Below, one piece after another: positions 52,566 through 64,000 of a stretch of 64,000 nucleotides of DNA. Under the pieces are notes generated by a model. That model was not told the DNA's origin. It did no database searches and saw only the letters and a list, made by a program, of their open reading frames with translations. Source of the stretch: Cladochytrium replicatum. Lineage: Eukaryota > Chytridiomycota > Chytridiomycetes > Cladochytriales > Cladochytriaceae. The position numbers were made by a program, and so were the translations under genes. Each line of letters begins with the position of its first letter. Position 1 is the first letter of the stretch. The DNA is taken from contig JAHLKD010000015.1 in NCBI GenBank assembly GCA_025526935.1, positions 62,001 to 126,000 on the forward strand. The letters are read 5' to 3'.

Positions 52566-55500
52566 ATGTTTCGCAACGGTGATGCTGATGCTTCCAGGGA
52601 CGACGCTAATGGAGAACAACAACTGTCCGCTGCGGCTCGTTCCTTCTTTCAACGGAACAGGTCGCGGTCTCGTTCTCGCCCCTCAAAGGATGAGAACTCC
52701 TCGGACGACTCTTACCGTGACTCTCGAATACCTGCCCCTCGCCAGCCAATCGAAGATGAGTCTCCATGGGCAACCTCTTCGTCGACTTCTACAATTCGAA
52801 CCCTTCCCTCCATCTCACAAACGTTGTCCCCGGCGATGATGAGCCCCGATCTTGTTGCAGAGTACCAATTACTGCGAAAAAGCACCGTAGGAGGCTATGG
52901 TTCCCCGTTACTATCAAATAGCACTACATTGCCGGATCCCATGATGTCGCCGGCACTGTCTGCCGCAGATATTGGTGGTGGGAATGATGGAAAGCGGAGT
53001 TCTGGACTTCAGAGGTCTCGGTCATCGGGAGCATTGATGTCAATGGCGTCTCCATCGGTCATCAGTGCCCCTCTGCCGCCGATGCCAGCACGCTTCAGTG
53101 CACTACAACACAATTCGACTCTTTATGGAAAGCCTAACAAGGCTGAAAGTCCCATTCAGGACGTCTCGGCTCCAGTACTTCTCTCGGCTTCTTCGGATGT
53201 CAAAATCATTCCAATCAGCCAGCTGCTCAGAGAACGGCAGATGCAGCAGGTGAAGCACGAAATGCAAATCGATGAACAGCGACAACAACAGTTTACTGCC
53301 CAACAACAACTACGAGAGCAGGCACGACAGCAACAACAGGAAATGATACAGCAGCAGGAGAAAGGGCGTATGGAGCTACAACGAAAGGAGATGCAGATGC
53401 TGGAGCAAGAATTGATGACTCCACAGATGTCTTTCCAGCAACTTCCTCAACAACCAGCGCGTCACCCAACTCCACCTGCAGGTTTCGGCCCACGTGGTTT
53501 CAATCCACTTGCGTCTCCTGCTTTCAACCCACTTGCATCTCCTGTGCCGGCTAGTATGGAACCTTACTATCCAAACATCATTCCTGGAAGCTCGCTGCGT
53601 CGATCGAAAAGTGTTGGGCACCGTGACTCTCCAGCTGAGCGAGATGGTCGAGAATTCTACGTATCACCTCCCTTGTCGCCCCAGCAGCAGTATATATCGC
53701 CAATGGGTATGTCGCACATGGGAATGTCTCCTCTCATGTCGCCGCGCTTCGAAGAGCAATACTTCCCTCCTCAACAGCAACTACCACCGCAGAACTTCCA
53801 GCAACCACGCTTCCAGCCTGCGTTTTCACCAGCGCTTGGGCAGCAACAGCTATCCCCGCGTCTCGCACATCAGGATCTGCCGCCCCAACAGATGCAGAAC
53901 CAGTTAATGCAGCCGCCCATTTCTCCACTGTTTGGTCAGCAACTGCCACCTAAATTTATGCAACAGCCGATCCCATTGAGTAATGGATCTGTTCGAAGTT
54001 CGGACGGATCGAATTCTGGGTTTTCGGGGATTGGGTTCCGCACCTTCGCATCACCTCAGCTAGATGGACACAACAGGTCTTCCGACGGAAGCAATGGGAG
54101 TCGTATACCGCAGGATCAGTTTGACTCCCTTGTTCGTGAACTACCCGACCTGAAGAACCGACAGCCAGGCGATTTTGGGACTTTTGGGTTCAGCGATGGG
54201 TTGGCGATGGGTCCGAGACTTGGCGACAGCACAACCTTTATTCCGAGCCCGCTTGGCCCAGCGCTTGGAGATAGCGTTTCGATGATGCAACAACGCATTG
54301 GATCCCCACTTAACCCGTCTGCTTACATCAACAGACCTACCTCACCCCTGCAACAAGATGTACAAGTATTCAACTCTCCACAGCAGCAACCCTCTGCACT
54401 TCCGGCGTACGCTTTCGGACCGCTTCCTCCGCCACCTGCAGCTGGACCGATCGTACCGAAGCTGTCTCCATTTGGACCTCCGCCGCCACCGAATTCGTCA
54501 CCTCCGGATCAAATGATCAACAGGAACTTCTCAAGATCGCCCAGTTTTCTGCCGGGCTCGAATACACATCAGGATAAATACTCACCAAGCCTTGTTTCTT
54601 CTGGAACTTCGAATTCACCTGCTCTGGCCAAACTCCAACTGGCTGTCTCCCCTCGCGCTGGTGAGCTTTGTGCATACTGATTGTTAGTGAGACATCAACT
54701 AATTTGTCTAATGCGAGCCAGAAGCGCTTTCTCTGCCCAAACTAGATGAATCCCCTTTTGCACCAAAACCATTCAACCAAAGAGGAACCGTGGGAGACAA
54801 TGCAGCCCGTGATGCGGGCATTGTTGACGATCCAGGAATTTTTGGACTCGGTAATCAACAAAATCATGTGCAAACAAGCGTCATCGCGACGAACCAAGAA
54901 CCATCAACGTCAGCACGATCTGGCCTGCCCATTGGCGTCTCACCGCGCACGGAAGCGTATTATTCGAGCCCTCCGATAAAGCACATGCCGCCCCCGATCA
55001 CCGGCTTTCCATCGGCAAGTGCCTTGCCGCCAAAATTCCCTCCTCAAATTGGTCATATGGATGGAAACTTCTCTTCCCCAAGCTGGCAGCCTGACAATTA
55101 CGAAATTGAAGATGATTTTTCAAGTTCAGTCAAGCTGAACCAGCGGAACGGCGATGTGCCGAAGTTTCCTGTACCGTCGACGAATGCACCAAGACAATAT
55201 CCCCCAGAGTTCCGTGCACCTCCCCCACCTGCTCCTCCAGTGGCAGTCGATTTTCCACCCGCTTCGACCCGCCGTCGCAATTCTCTTCCGGCGTCCAACA
55301 TGTTCGATCCCGAAATACTGCCTCCCCAGCGCACAGAAACCATTTCCAACATGTTAAAGGATAACTCTGCGCCGTCGCCGTCGCCATTCGACAGCCGCTC
55401 GACCGCATCTTCGTCCATCAAGTCCGGAGGACGACCCAACATCCTTCAGCGCGCAAAGACGATCTTGATGAAAGCGTTCCCGTCGCAGAGGGAGACGCAG

Positions 55501-56865
55501 GAGGAACGAGGCGGACGGAAAGTTGCGAGAGCGAGCATTGCGTCGCCAAGTCTCGCACGACGACGAACCAAGAGCGAGGACGCGAGACGAGCGACGCGGC
55601 ACATTGAGGTTGGAGGAATTGTGGACGTGCGCGCAGGAGGCGGGATTCAGGACCAGATTGCGCTTCTAGGTAGGACGCTTGGGGGCACAGATGAACTTCA
55701 TCAGCCACCTTTGATACCGCCCATGCCCGCGCTAGAGGAGCCGCCTTCTGAGGAGGAGGAACCCAAACTTGTGCACGAAATACGTGAATCTCCAAGCATT
55801 GAGAATACTTTGACATACATACCCCAGCCTGCTCCACACGGGTCCGAGCTTGTCCGCCAAGCCCTCCAAAACATCGAGGCAATGCTTCCGGCTGTACCCA
55901 CTAAACTTGAATCTGAAGTCACTTTCGACGAGGACGACGTTGAGCTTGACGACCCAGAGCTTTCGCGGCGCATCACGGACAGTGTCGTGCTACCCGGCGG
56001 ACGAGACGGGGAGTCGAGGCAGTGGGCGTGGAGCTTGCAGAGCACTTCGATGATCAACCCTGACGAAGACGAGTCTTTCGGAGTCACCGACCTCAGCTCC
56101 GAACCCACCAAGCCCGTCGACCGCGTCCCGCCGGTCTTACCCGAGCAATCTCTGTTCCTGGAAGACAAAGACGAAGCGAAGCGGCGGAGTCTGCGGATGA
56201 GCATCATGGGCGAGCTTGAAGCCGTCGGTGCGCTGGCTGCAAAGATCAACAGGCTCAGCGCGAACCACGAGCAGCAGCGTCTGAGCGCGCAGAGTCTCAC
56301 GATGGACGCGAACACGCTTTCCGAGCTCGAGCGGTTCGGAATGGAGCTTGGGAAGCGGGGCGCAAGCCCGGACACAGTCGACTATGCGCTTGTCGATGAA
56401 GATCTTCGACGTGAGACGACGGTGTCGACTCGAGGCGGGTTTGAAGATGACGAGGTTGAGGCTCTGCTGGATGCAGAGCTTGGTGAGGACACCACGCCGA
56501 CACAAACGCCTCGGGACACCCTTGTTGCGAAGGAAATGCCTTCCCCGGCCGCGCTGGAGAAGAGCGCGGCTACCCCGGGAATGAGTTTGCTCAGCGAGAT
56601 GTTGAGTCGGGCTGCGACGGGTCCGGTCGCCCTTGCGTCGTCGACGTCGCTGGACACGCTCAATTTCGAGGATGAGGAGGACGAGGATGCGCAGAGCACG
56701 ACGGGGACGATCACGAGACAGAACGCGTTTGGGGTCAGCGTTAGCTCTGGTGGGGCGAGCTTCACACCGAGCATGGTGCTGGATGCGTATGGAGCTTCGA
56801 GGGAGGGAGAAGTGAAGCGAAGGAGCTTTGAGACGGAAGATTTTGAGATTGGAGAGGAGGATTAA
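52566..56865 (+). CDS. Large disordered Q/P/S-rich protein
   Basis: Two exons (52566-54660, 54722-56865) with a 61-nt intron give 1412 residues. The N-terminus carries an RS-like run (RNRSRSRSRPSKDE). Residues about 220-300 are Gln/Met/Glu-rich and probably coiled-coil. The middle is Pro/Gln/Ser low complexity with a direct repeat FNPLASPAFNPLASP and many SPxxxP motifs. The C-terminal half has a basic patch (NILQRAKTILMKAFPSQRE, RRRTKSEDARRATRH), two helical stretches (MSIMGELEAVGALAAKINRL, about 1195) and a very acidic end (EDFEIGEED). No catalytic domain was recognised. Such proteins in fungi are often scaffolds of cell polarity, endocytosis or RNA granules, but this is not shown. The open frame over 4.2 kb makes expression likely. 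Confidence 0.7.
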
Positions 56866-57289
56866 GATAGATCATTTTGCGTGCGCTTTTGTTGAAGATC
56901 TTATGGACGTTTTTTGTTGAAAATGCAGTAGCTTGTGCGCACAATTTTGCGGTTTTCATTGTTTGATGTTTTATTTGTTTAACGAAACTCTTCTCACCTC
57001 ATAGTGCTTTCTCTGACTTTTACTGGCTCCTTGCCTGCCTTTGTGATTTTGATTTTTCTTCATTCCTTATCTCTTCTTGATTTGTTTAAATCCAAAACAG
57101 AAAATTGTAGACAAAACATATTCTTGCTTCAAACAGCTGTGGAACGTATTTGCGTCAGGCAGGCCGTATTTTGTGTTTGCAATCATAGGACCAATTGTCT
57201 GCATTCACTTGAAAGATATGGTCCTGCCTGTTGCGGGAACCTTGAATCGCTTGGGCCACAAGAAGAACCACTGAATATCAGAACATGTT
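56866..57289. other. 3' flank of the disordered-protein gene
   Basis: T-rich 3' region; a plus-strand frame near 57080-57270 (GRPYFVFAIIGPIVCIHL) is short and unsupported. No gene accepted. Confidence 0.35.
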
Positions 57290-58400
57290 AGGATACATTG
57301 TTGCGATTACTGTTTTCCTGAGCACTTCCAATTGACCTGGTCGACCAGATACTTATCCTTTTGGCAGAATTCATTCGGCGATGGAGCATCAATCACCCAA
57401 ATTGGTCCAGCTTTGTGCTAATATGGTTCGAAATCGCGACCAAGGGTTCTCAACATATAATCCATTTCTCCGGTTAGGTAAATGAAACTGATGGTCTGAA
57501 ACTATTGACATTCATTGCTTTTAGTTGGATCCAACTTCCACTGTTTCAAGACCATCATACTCGCTTATGCTGGGCGAGAGCAGGAACATCAAGAAAAGCA
57601 CAGCCGGAGCGTCCAGAAACAAACGCGCATCCCACTAGATACATGACACCCAGGCAAGTTTCATTCTTTAATGCTGATTCTTTCCCTCCTTCGTCCTTCA
57701 TCGATAAGATTTGCTTTTACGAAAATAAGTTCAACCTGATCCATGTTCGAAGGCGGAGCGCAGAGATGCCTCTTTCAGGGACCATGCGGCCATGAAGAAG
57801 TAAAGTTATCCGAATGAAGAACATGGTGGAAAGGAAAGGCTCAACGGATGCGCTGCCAGATTACAACTGAAATCCATGTACTTTTCGAGAACCGATGGGC
57901 GATTCAACCGCCAACGAACCTCCTGGTGTTTCGAAAGCAGTCCAGAAAATAATTGGTTCATCTCCAATGACCCCGGGGATATTTCAGATATTTCAGAATT
58001 TTGTTGGCTGACTAGGAAGACCTTCCAAACGTCCGTCCAACCGTTTCTTCACCATTTGCATGACCAATTCGTACGTTTATCCTGGTCATTCGCTGTACTC
58101 TTTATCATTCCGAATTTTTCATTTGGTTTCCGCTAGTTCAGACTGGTTGCCACGTCCATGATACTTCGTCGTTGATACTTAGTAAGAAAGATGTTGCCAA
58201 AGTTGTAGCAACCATTCAGCCTGTATCCTCCATAACAGTCGAACAGATATCGTCGTATGAAAACAAATTTATCATTAGGCATTCTCGAAGGATGGCGCAC
58301 AGAGAGTTCTCTTTCAAGGAGTGGAATTCGGCAATGTGAAAGGTCACAAAAAGGGTTGAGCGATGAGAGTACACATTTGCACATTAGCGGATAAAACATT
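57290..58400 (-). pseudogene. Decayed minus-strand gene of unknown family
   Basis: Minus-strand blocks look coding but are in different frames with stops: MFYPLMCKCVLSSLNPFCDL .. RRYLFDCYGGYRLNGCYNFG near 58390-58140, PGVIGDEPIIFWTAFETPGG near 57950, and TGEMDYMLRTLGRDFEPY (then TAG) followed by HKAGPIWVIDAPSPNEFCQK and DKYLVDQVNWKCSG near 57480-57310. The high aromatic and Cys content suggests a secreted or luminal enzyme. No family assigned. Confidence 0.28.
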
Positions 58401-58702
58401 TTATAATTGAGGAATTCGTTGTAGTTTCGGGAGACGCTAACGTATCAACCCATAAAAATATATACACAAAGAAACACAACGACTTTCGGTGTTTGAATTC
58501 ATCAAGCCACGAACGTGGGCATCTCAGCGACTTGAGGGCACCACGAAGAAGGAACGAGGACCAACGGACTGCTCTCTGGAATAGAAAAAACCATTCTCAT
58601 TCTTGGGAGATTCGAATAGGAGTAACGGGGCTCATTCGTTTGACGTATTGCGGGACTCCCAGACAAACCCCAATATTTTGTGACTCGGACTGATCGCCCA
58701 CC
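58401..58702. other. Upstream region of beta-adaptin gene
   Basis: An AT-rich stretch with AAAAATATATACA (58455-58467) lies about 240 bp before the ATG and could act as a TATA-like element. No gene seen. Confidence 0.35.
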
Positions 58703-61700
58703 ATGTCGAAGCCGAAGTTCTTCACAACCACCAAGAAAGGTAAGTAACTTCAGGGGAGTTATACAGGTTCATCTCGGCCATTTCTACGCGGACAAAGTGA
58801 TCACACCAGCGAATTTGAAAAGCGGGGTGCTGTTGGATTGCCCAGCAATGACTGCATTAGTTTGAATATCACTGTCTCCGCTTCGATGCACCACCGACTT
58901 TTACGGCCAGTTTGACTAATTCGGCTCCTTTTGCAGGGGAGAATTTCGAGTTGAAGGCGGACTTGAACAGCGAGTATAGAGAGAAGAGAAAGGAAACCGT
59001 GAAGAAAGTCATTGCCAATATGACCATCGGGAAGGATGTGTCGTCTTTGTTCGCGGACGTGGTGAAAAATATGCAAACTGACGATCTGGAGTTGAAGAAA
59101 TTGGTGTATCTCTACCTCATCAATTACGCCAAAAGCCAGCCGGAGTTGGTTATTTTGGCGGTGAATACGTTCGTAAAGGTACGCTGCTTGAACGGGGAAG
59201 AATTCATTGGGCTGATGTGAGGTGATGTAGGACACGGACGATTCGAATCCGTTGATTCGCGCTTTGGCTATCCGTACGATGGGGTGCTTACGTGTAGAGA
59301 AGATTATTGATTATCTTCTCGAACCTTTAAAGAAGGGTCTGAAGGTACATAACTGCGAGAAAAATTCAGAGATTTTGCTCATGGAAGAGCCAGGATGAAG
59401 ACCCGTACGTCCGCAAAACGGCGGCCCTGTGCGTCGCCAAACTGTTTGACCTGAACCCAACACTTGCCATCGAGAACGGATTGGTCACCATCTTACAGGA
59501 TATGTTGGCGGACCGCAATCCCATGGTTAGGAACCATCGAATTGTTAAAACCATCCTTCTTATTGAATTCATAGGTTATTGCGAATGCCGTTGCGGCGCT
59601 CTCCGAAATAAGCGAGTCAGCCGTTCACCATGATGTATTTGTTGTCAACAACGCAATCCTGACGAAGTTATTGGCAGCTTTGAACGAATGCACAGAGTAT
59701 TTCTAATTTTTTATTGTTTAAGTAAACACCGCTGATCGGTTGAATGTACAGATGGGGTCAGATTTGTATATTGGAAGCGTTGTCGCAATATCAACCTGTT
59801 GATTCGAGAGAAGCCAGCGAGATCGCGGAGCGCGTATTAGCTCGCCTACAGCATGTCAACTCCAGCTTGGTTCTCGCAGCTATTAAAGTGCTGATGGTTT
59901 ACATGAACTACATTACATCAGAAGAGACTCTTAAGCAGATTATCAAGAAGCTTGCGCCGCCACTGGGTTAGTCTTTTATGTTCTCAGCGCTTGATTATTT
60001 ACTTTTTTCACTTCGATTTTCGAAAGTTACTTTGCTGTCTGCTCAGCCAGAAATTCAATACGTCGCTCTCCGCAATATTAGGCTGATCTTGCAAAAGCAG
60101 CCCGAGATCCTCGCACATGAGATGAGGGTCTTTTTCACAAAGTACAACGATCCACCGTACGTGAAATTGGAGAAGCTAGAGGTGATGGTGAAGCTTTGCA
60201 ATGAGAAGAACCTCGATCAAGTCATTTCCGAGCTTCGCGAGTAAGGGTCGCTGATCGGTAGTTTTCATGAGATACTTAAGTCTGGTTTCATAAAGGTATG
60301 CCGGCGAAGTCGACGTGGACTTTGTCAGAAAATCAGTTCGAGCAATCGGTCGATGTGCCATTAAGATCGATGCCGGTTCGGAGCGGTGTGTGAATGTCCT
60401 GCTGGATTTGATTAAGACAAGAGCTCCCCACGTCATCCAGGAATCTATTGTGGTGATCAAAGTGAGCCTATGAATCGGTTCAAAAGAGTGATTTCTGATA
60501 TCATCGGTCTTGCTTGTGGTAGGACATTTTCCGGAGGTACCCTAACAAATACGAGGGTATCATTCCAGCTCTCTGCGAAAATCTCGAAGTTTTGGACGAA
60601 CCAGATGCAAAGGCGTCCTTGGTTTGGATTGTCGGGGAGTACGCGGAGCGTATCGAAAATGCCGCGGAGTTGCTAGAGTATTTCATTGAAAGCTTCAGGG
60701 ACGAAAGCGGAACGGTACGCAAAGAAATAACTAACGAATTGAACGAAGAGTAATCCCGGTTTTTAGGTTCAGTTACAATTGCTCACATCCACGGTTAAGC
60801 TCTTCCTGAAGAAGCCAAACTCTGCACAGGAGCTTGTTCAGCGTATTCTCCAATCTGCCACGCAGAGCTGTGATAACCCCGATATCAGGGATCGTGCGTA
60901 CGTTTACTGGCGACTCCTTTCTTCGAATCCTCAGGCTGCAAAGGTGAGTATTTGCACACGAGTTTCTTTTGTTGATTTTCTGACCAATGGACGAAGGCTG
61001 TTGTCCTCTCAGAAAAACCACCAATCGAAGCGGATAACAACGCCGTCAGTGAGTCGCTTCTAGACGAGCTTATTAACAATCTAGCAAGTCTGGCATCCGT
61101 CTACCACAAGTCTCCCTCTCTCCTCGGCTACACGATGGCGGGTATCAGGACAGTTAGGGACACAGAGTATGTTCAATGATTCTTGACAATGTACATACAG
61201 TAATCGAGTTTATTTTATCTACAGGGATACAACTCTTGAATACGGCGATGAAGAAGGTGGCGCGCTTGAGGTTGTGCAGGCCGTCGCGAGGGCAGGTGGG
61301 AATATTGAAAACCTTTTGGATCTTGATTTTGGCACGCCATCTGCTCCTGCCCCATCCGGGTCGATTGGAGGCGGTGGTAGTATTTCGTCGTCGTCTGCTA
61401 TCGATGATCTGCTTGGCCTTGGTCCTTCTGATCTCTCTCCATCGTATGGGGGACCTTCTGTGTCTACCGGATTGGGTTCTCTGAGCTCGGCAACTTCGCC
61501 AGTGGCCGTGTCGCCTTCCGGACCGCCCAAGACCTCTTACCTGATGGCTTCGTCTTCTCAGGGTTTGGAAGTTATGGTAAGCGTTTTGAGGTTCATTCAC
61601 ATTCCTCACCTGAGCTCTTTTCACTTAAATTTGTAGGGCACAGTCGCAAAACGGTGAGAAGGGATCTCGGACATCAATACTTACAAATCATCTAACCGTC

Positions 61701-62068
61701 TTTTATATGTTTAGTAATGCCCAACTATCAATGGATATGACGTTCTGCAATCGCGGACCCATTCCAATGTCAGACTTTGCGATTCAGTTTAACGTCAACA
61801 CGTACGTAACACTTTCTCGAGTGCCATTGCAGCAATTTAACAAAATTCGCAAATTAGGTACGGGCTGGTTCCAGCGACCCCCCTCAATGTTCCGTCTCCT
61901 CTTGCACCAAATCAAAGCGCAAGTGTGTCGCTGCCGCTCGGGACGGGTGGGGGCAAGCAAAGGATGGAGCCAGTTAACTTGTTGCAGGTCGCGATCAAGA
62001 ATAACTTGGGTGTGTTTTATTTCCAGACATTGATGCCCACACAAAGTTTGGAAGGGCTTTCAGCTTAA
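58703..62068 (+). CDS. APL2: AP-1/AP-2 complex beta-adaptin
   Basis: Large subunit of a clathrin adaptor complex that selects cargo and binds clathrin. A multi-exon gene; exon 1 is 58703-58739, followed by a 196-nt intron. The trunk is highly conserved: [138 protein letters not shown] and [19 protein letters not shown]. The hinge ([20 protein letters not shown]) carries an LLGL-type clathrin/accessory site. The ear keeps only the first (sandwich) subdomain and stops at [13 protein letters not shown], so the platform subdomain found in animal beta1/beta2 is missing. The trunk does not separate AP-1 from AP-2; a shared beta is possible. Confidence 0.93.
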
Positions 62069-62719
62069 ATACATAATTTGTTTGATGTTGCAACTTTCCA
62101 TATAATGCCAATAGGCCAATCGGATCGCTCGAGGTACAGAGAGTTGGTCGAGGAAGATACAGATCTTGGTTCATTCAGAAAGGTTGAACCTTTACAATAT
62201 CCATTCGTCTCCACTGAACGCTGTTTCACTGCAGATGGATCGCCTAATTGTTATTACACCTTTCTATCTGCCCTTCATCATTCTTCAGTTCATCGACTCA
62301 CCTAAAATACAGTTGTTTCTTTCGAAATTCCAAACCTCCGTCGCTAAACAGCTCAAAGAAACAGACCGCAACTCATCGAAATTCGAATCCGTTGACTCGC
62401 TCCTCTCGATCGAAAGGTGGCCACCAACAGATACACTCAAATGAACACATAATGTCGAGAGTTGGGATGGACGGTGGGAGAACTCGAGAGAATGAAGGGG
62501 TTGCATGATTCAATTGAAAGAATAGCCATTTTTTCCGGTAGAAAGGAAAGGGGAGCAAAAGCCGTTCTTGTGATGATTTGATGTACCCTTTTTGCGCCAG
62601 TCATATCAGGGGAACGATTCTATCACTACGAGCATAAAACTCTTGATTGGTTGTCGGGGAAAGTCGAGCGATTTGTTGAAAAGTTTGATAAAATCGAATT
62701 CGTAAAGTCGAGCGAGGAG
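62069..62719. other. 3' flank of beta-adaptin, no gene seen
   Basis: AT-rich; no frame with conserved content. A frame KVERFVEKFDKIEFVKSSEE near 62660-62720 may be an exon of the unresolved segment that follows. Confidence 0.35.
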
Positions 62720-63085
62720 CTCAGTGTACAATCGAGCTCAGAGGCGGAACTTCGAGGTATGGGAAGCGTATTCTTATTCGCGCGCTTTCTCACGATACCT
62801 CATCTTCCACAGAGAAACAAAGATCTTCTCAGTACTTTCTGTAGTGTGCGACTTGATTTCTGAGAAAGCACCAGATACATTCTACCCATGTCAGGTGTGT
62901 TTCCCAACCTGAGAGTTGGCTTTCTCATTTTAGTGTTCGTGGAGAAGAACGTTTCGTGATAGTTTTGGTGCCAAGGCCTACCAAAGATCGATTCCACGGA
63001 GGTCGGTACAAATTCCACCGTTCTATGTCATGCAGATAATCTCGGGAGGAAGCGCTCCACTGATTCGCTTGAGAAGACAGTAGAA
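62720..63085 (+). CDS. Unrecognised two-exon coding-like segment
   Basis: Plus-strand frame VYNRAQRRNFEVWEAYSYSR to APDTFYPCQ ends at a GT donor (62895). A 44-nt intron with a TTTTAG acceptor joins in phase to CSWRRTFRDSFGAKAYQRSI and GGSAPLIRLRRQ with a stop at about 63085. The start is not defined and the family is unknown. It may be a remnant. Confidence 0.2.
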
Positions 63086-63324
63086 TTAACAAAGGTAGAT
63101 GTATGGTGAATATTGTCTTGAAGGTAACGGGGTCAATCGACGAAAGGATAAGGATCGGCGGAGGAGCAGAGCGATGGTTGCGATGAGTGGTTCAAGCTCG
63201 GATTTGTGGAAAAGGAGATTTCCAATGTTTTCAAGAGCGCTTAAGACTGCTGTGCGTCGCACAAAAGTTCCTGTTTCTGGGATTCAAATCGATCCCAACT
63301 GAACCCAACGACCTGGACTCTCTC

Positions 63325-63690
63325 TCCCTCTCAATATGATCATTGTACCTTTCGATCCCCCTCCGCCAGAGTCTCGATCACACCAACCCGCTCATCATCG
63401 CTAAGAACAACCTTTTCCTCCCCAGTGCTGCACATAAGAGTCCAGGGAGGGCCGCGCCGGATCTGATCTCAAAATATTTGAGTACCGTGGAGGTTTGCGC
63501 GGTGGTGGAAGATGTATGAGGCGAGGATCATAGCGGAGGGCCACAGGTGTGTTCTGTAGGTTTGTGGTGCAGAGTCATCGCGGGATCGAGGCGGTGGAGA
63601 AGACGGAGGTAGATGGGCAGGGAGGATTGCGAGAGGAATTTGACTGTTGTGAGAGTGGTGAACATGGGGTGAAGCTCAATCAAAGGTTGA
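63325..63690 (-). pseudogene. Decayed lysine-methyltransferase-like fragment (methyltransf_16 type)
   Basis: Minus-strand blocks match the SAM-binding core of METTL21/Efm7-type methyltransferases in three successive frames: LWPSAMILASYIFHHRANLH (the conserved 'LW.SA..LA.YL' helix), then after a one-base shift FEIRSGAALPGLLCAALG (motif I, usually 'LELGAG.GLPGL..A..GA'), then after another shift KVVLSDDERVGVIETLAE. Two shifts within 150 bases and loss of motif acidic/Gly residues indicate a pseudogene. Family members methylate translation factors; this copy is not expected to. Confidence 0.45.
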
Positions 63691-63775
63691 GGAATCGAAT
63701 CACAACTTCAGATCAAAGAACCTTTTTATTACGATGTGATTTAAAATTGCGGTGGGGTGGCTTGTATGTTTTGGC

Positions 63776-64000
63776 ATGGCTACGAAGATGTGAGACGACA
63801 CTGCGAACCAGTTCTTACACTCTGCTGACTGATGTTTGGTTCTGCAGCCTTGTCACAGGTGCGGTACGCGGAAATTACAAGGCCTTCTTCTCGAAAGTCG
63901 CTTCGATCCACGCTAAACATGGCCCGTTCGAGTTGCTGCTCTGCACGGGCGATTTCTTCGATCCTTCTTGGGCGGCTACTCTCTCAGACTCGGCTGCAGA
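63776..64000 (+). CDS. CWF19-like protein 1 / Drn1, 5' part (runs off window)
   Basis: Exon 1 (63776-63789) encodes MATKI. A 58-nt intron (63790-63847) follows, then exon 2 from 63848: LVTGAVRGNYKAFFSKVASI HAKHGPFELLLCTGDFFDP and onward to the window edge. This is the N-terminal calcineurin-like phosphoesterase domain of CWF19L1/Drn1, a debranching-enzyme-associated factor of lariat-intron turnover; the 'LCTGDFF' block corresponds to the 'LCVGNFF' core. Only about 55 residues are visible. The in-phase splice and the conserved block make the start convincing. The gene continues beyond 64000. Confidence 0.75.

Noticed and set aside
57560-57600. GCTTATGCTGGGCGAGAGCAGGA resembling part of 5S rRNA
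   Set aside because: Only a short match to the GCTTGGGCGAGAGTAG region; no flanking 5S helices or poly-T terminator.
1-64000. CRISPR array, prophage, toxin-antitoxin or biosynthetic cluster
   Set aside because: No spaced direct repeats, phage genes or co-oriented enzyme set; the window is nuclear eukaryotic DNA with unrelated housekeeping genes.

Overview
The window is nuclear DNA from an intron-rich, compact eukaryote, most likely an early-diverging (chytrid-like) fungus. Evidence for this: introns are mostly 45-70 nt with GT..AG ends; an ISN1-type IMP 5'-nucleotidase is present, as in fungi; and methionine synthase is the cobalamin-dependent MetH, which Dikarya generally lack but some early-diverging fungi keep. 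No bacterial operon, CRISPR array or convincing tRNA/rRNA gene was seen. All gene models below were spliced by hand from the sequence. Exon boundaries were checked for phase in the best-resolved genes.

Layout. 0-10 kb: end of a Cys-rich protein, an F-box-like protein (+), MetH (-, 10 exons) and ISN1 (-, 9 exons including a 16-nt microexon), then about 1 kb with hairpins. 10-20.8 kb: SF3B1 (-), a decayed THADA/Trm732-like remnant (-), DNA topoisomerase III alpha with six GRF zinc fingers (-, 19 exons) and ribosomal protein eS19 (-). 20.8-32.3 kb: unresolved coding-like segments, ribosomal protein eS6 (+), a peroxisomal enoyl-CoA isomerase (+), a class-V PLP enzyme of the Egt2/isopenicillin-epimerase-like group (+), a 2 kb gap, and a four-RRM polyQ protein (+). 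32.3-46 kb: decayed ORFs, V-ATPase subunit a (-), then a graveyard on the + strand: an M13 metallopeptidase pseudogene whose zinc site is deleted and a hydroxypyruvate/glyoxylate-reductase pseudogene. After that come a Ser-rich hypothetical gene, a KxDL gene with one frame break, and an NSUN2/Trm4 tRNA methyltransferase with two frame breaks that lacks SAM motif I. 46-64 kb: Nup35/Nup53 (-), ZC3H15/Tma46 (-), mitochondrial uS11 (-), a possible small kinetochore-like gene and a gag-like scrap, a 1412-residue disordered Q/P/S-rich protein (+), a decayed region, AP-1/AP-2 beta-adaptin (+), a decayed lysine-methyltransferase-like fragment (-) and the start of a CWF19L1/Drn1 gene (+) cut by the window edge.

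The genes are mostly unrelated housekeeping functions (translation, splicing, membrane traffic, one-carbon metabolism, DNA topology). There is no sign of a functional cluster or a new defence or mobile system. The most notable features are the B12-dependent MetH, the GRF/RG expansion of Top3, the four-RRM protein, and the density of decayed or frame-broken genes between about 33 and 45 kb. Those breaks could be real pseudogenes or base-level assembly errors, and reads or RNA-seq are needed to tell them apart.
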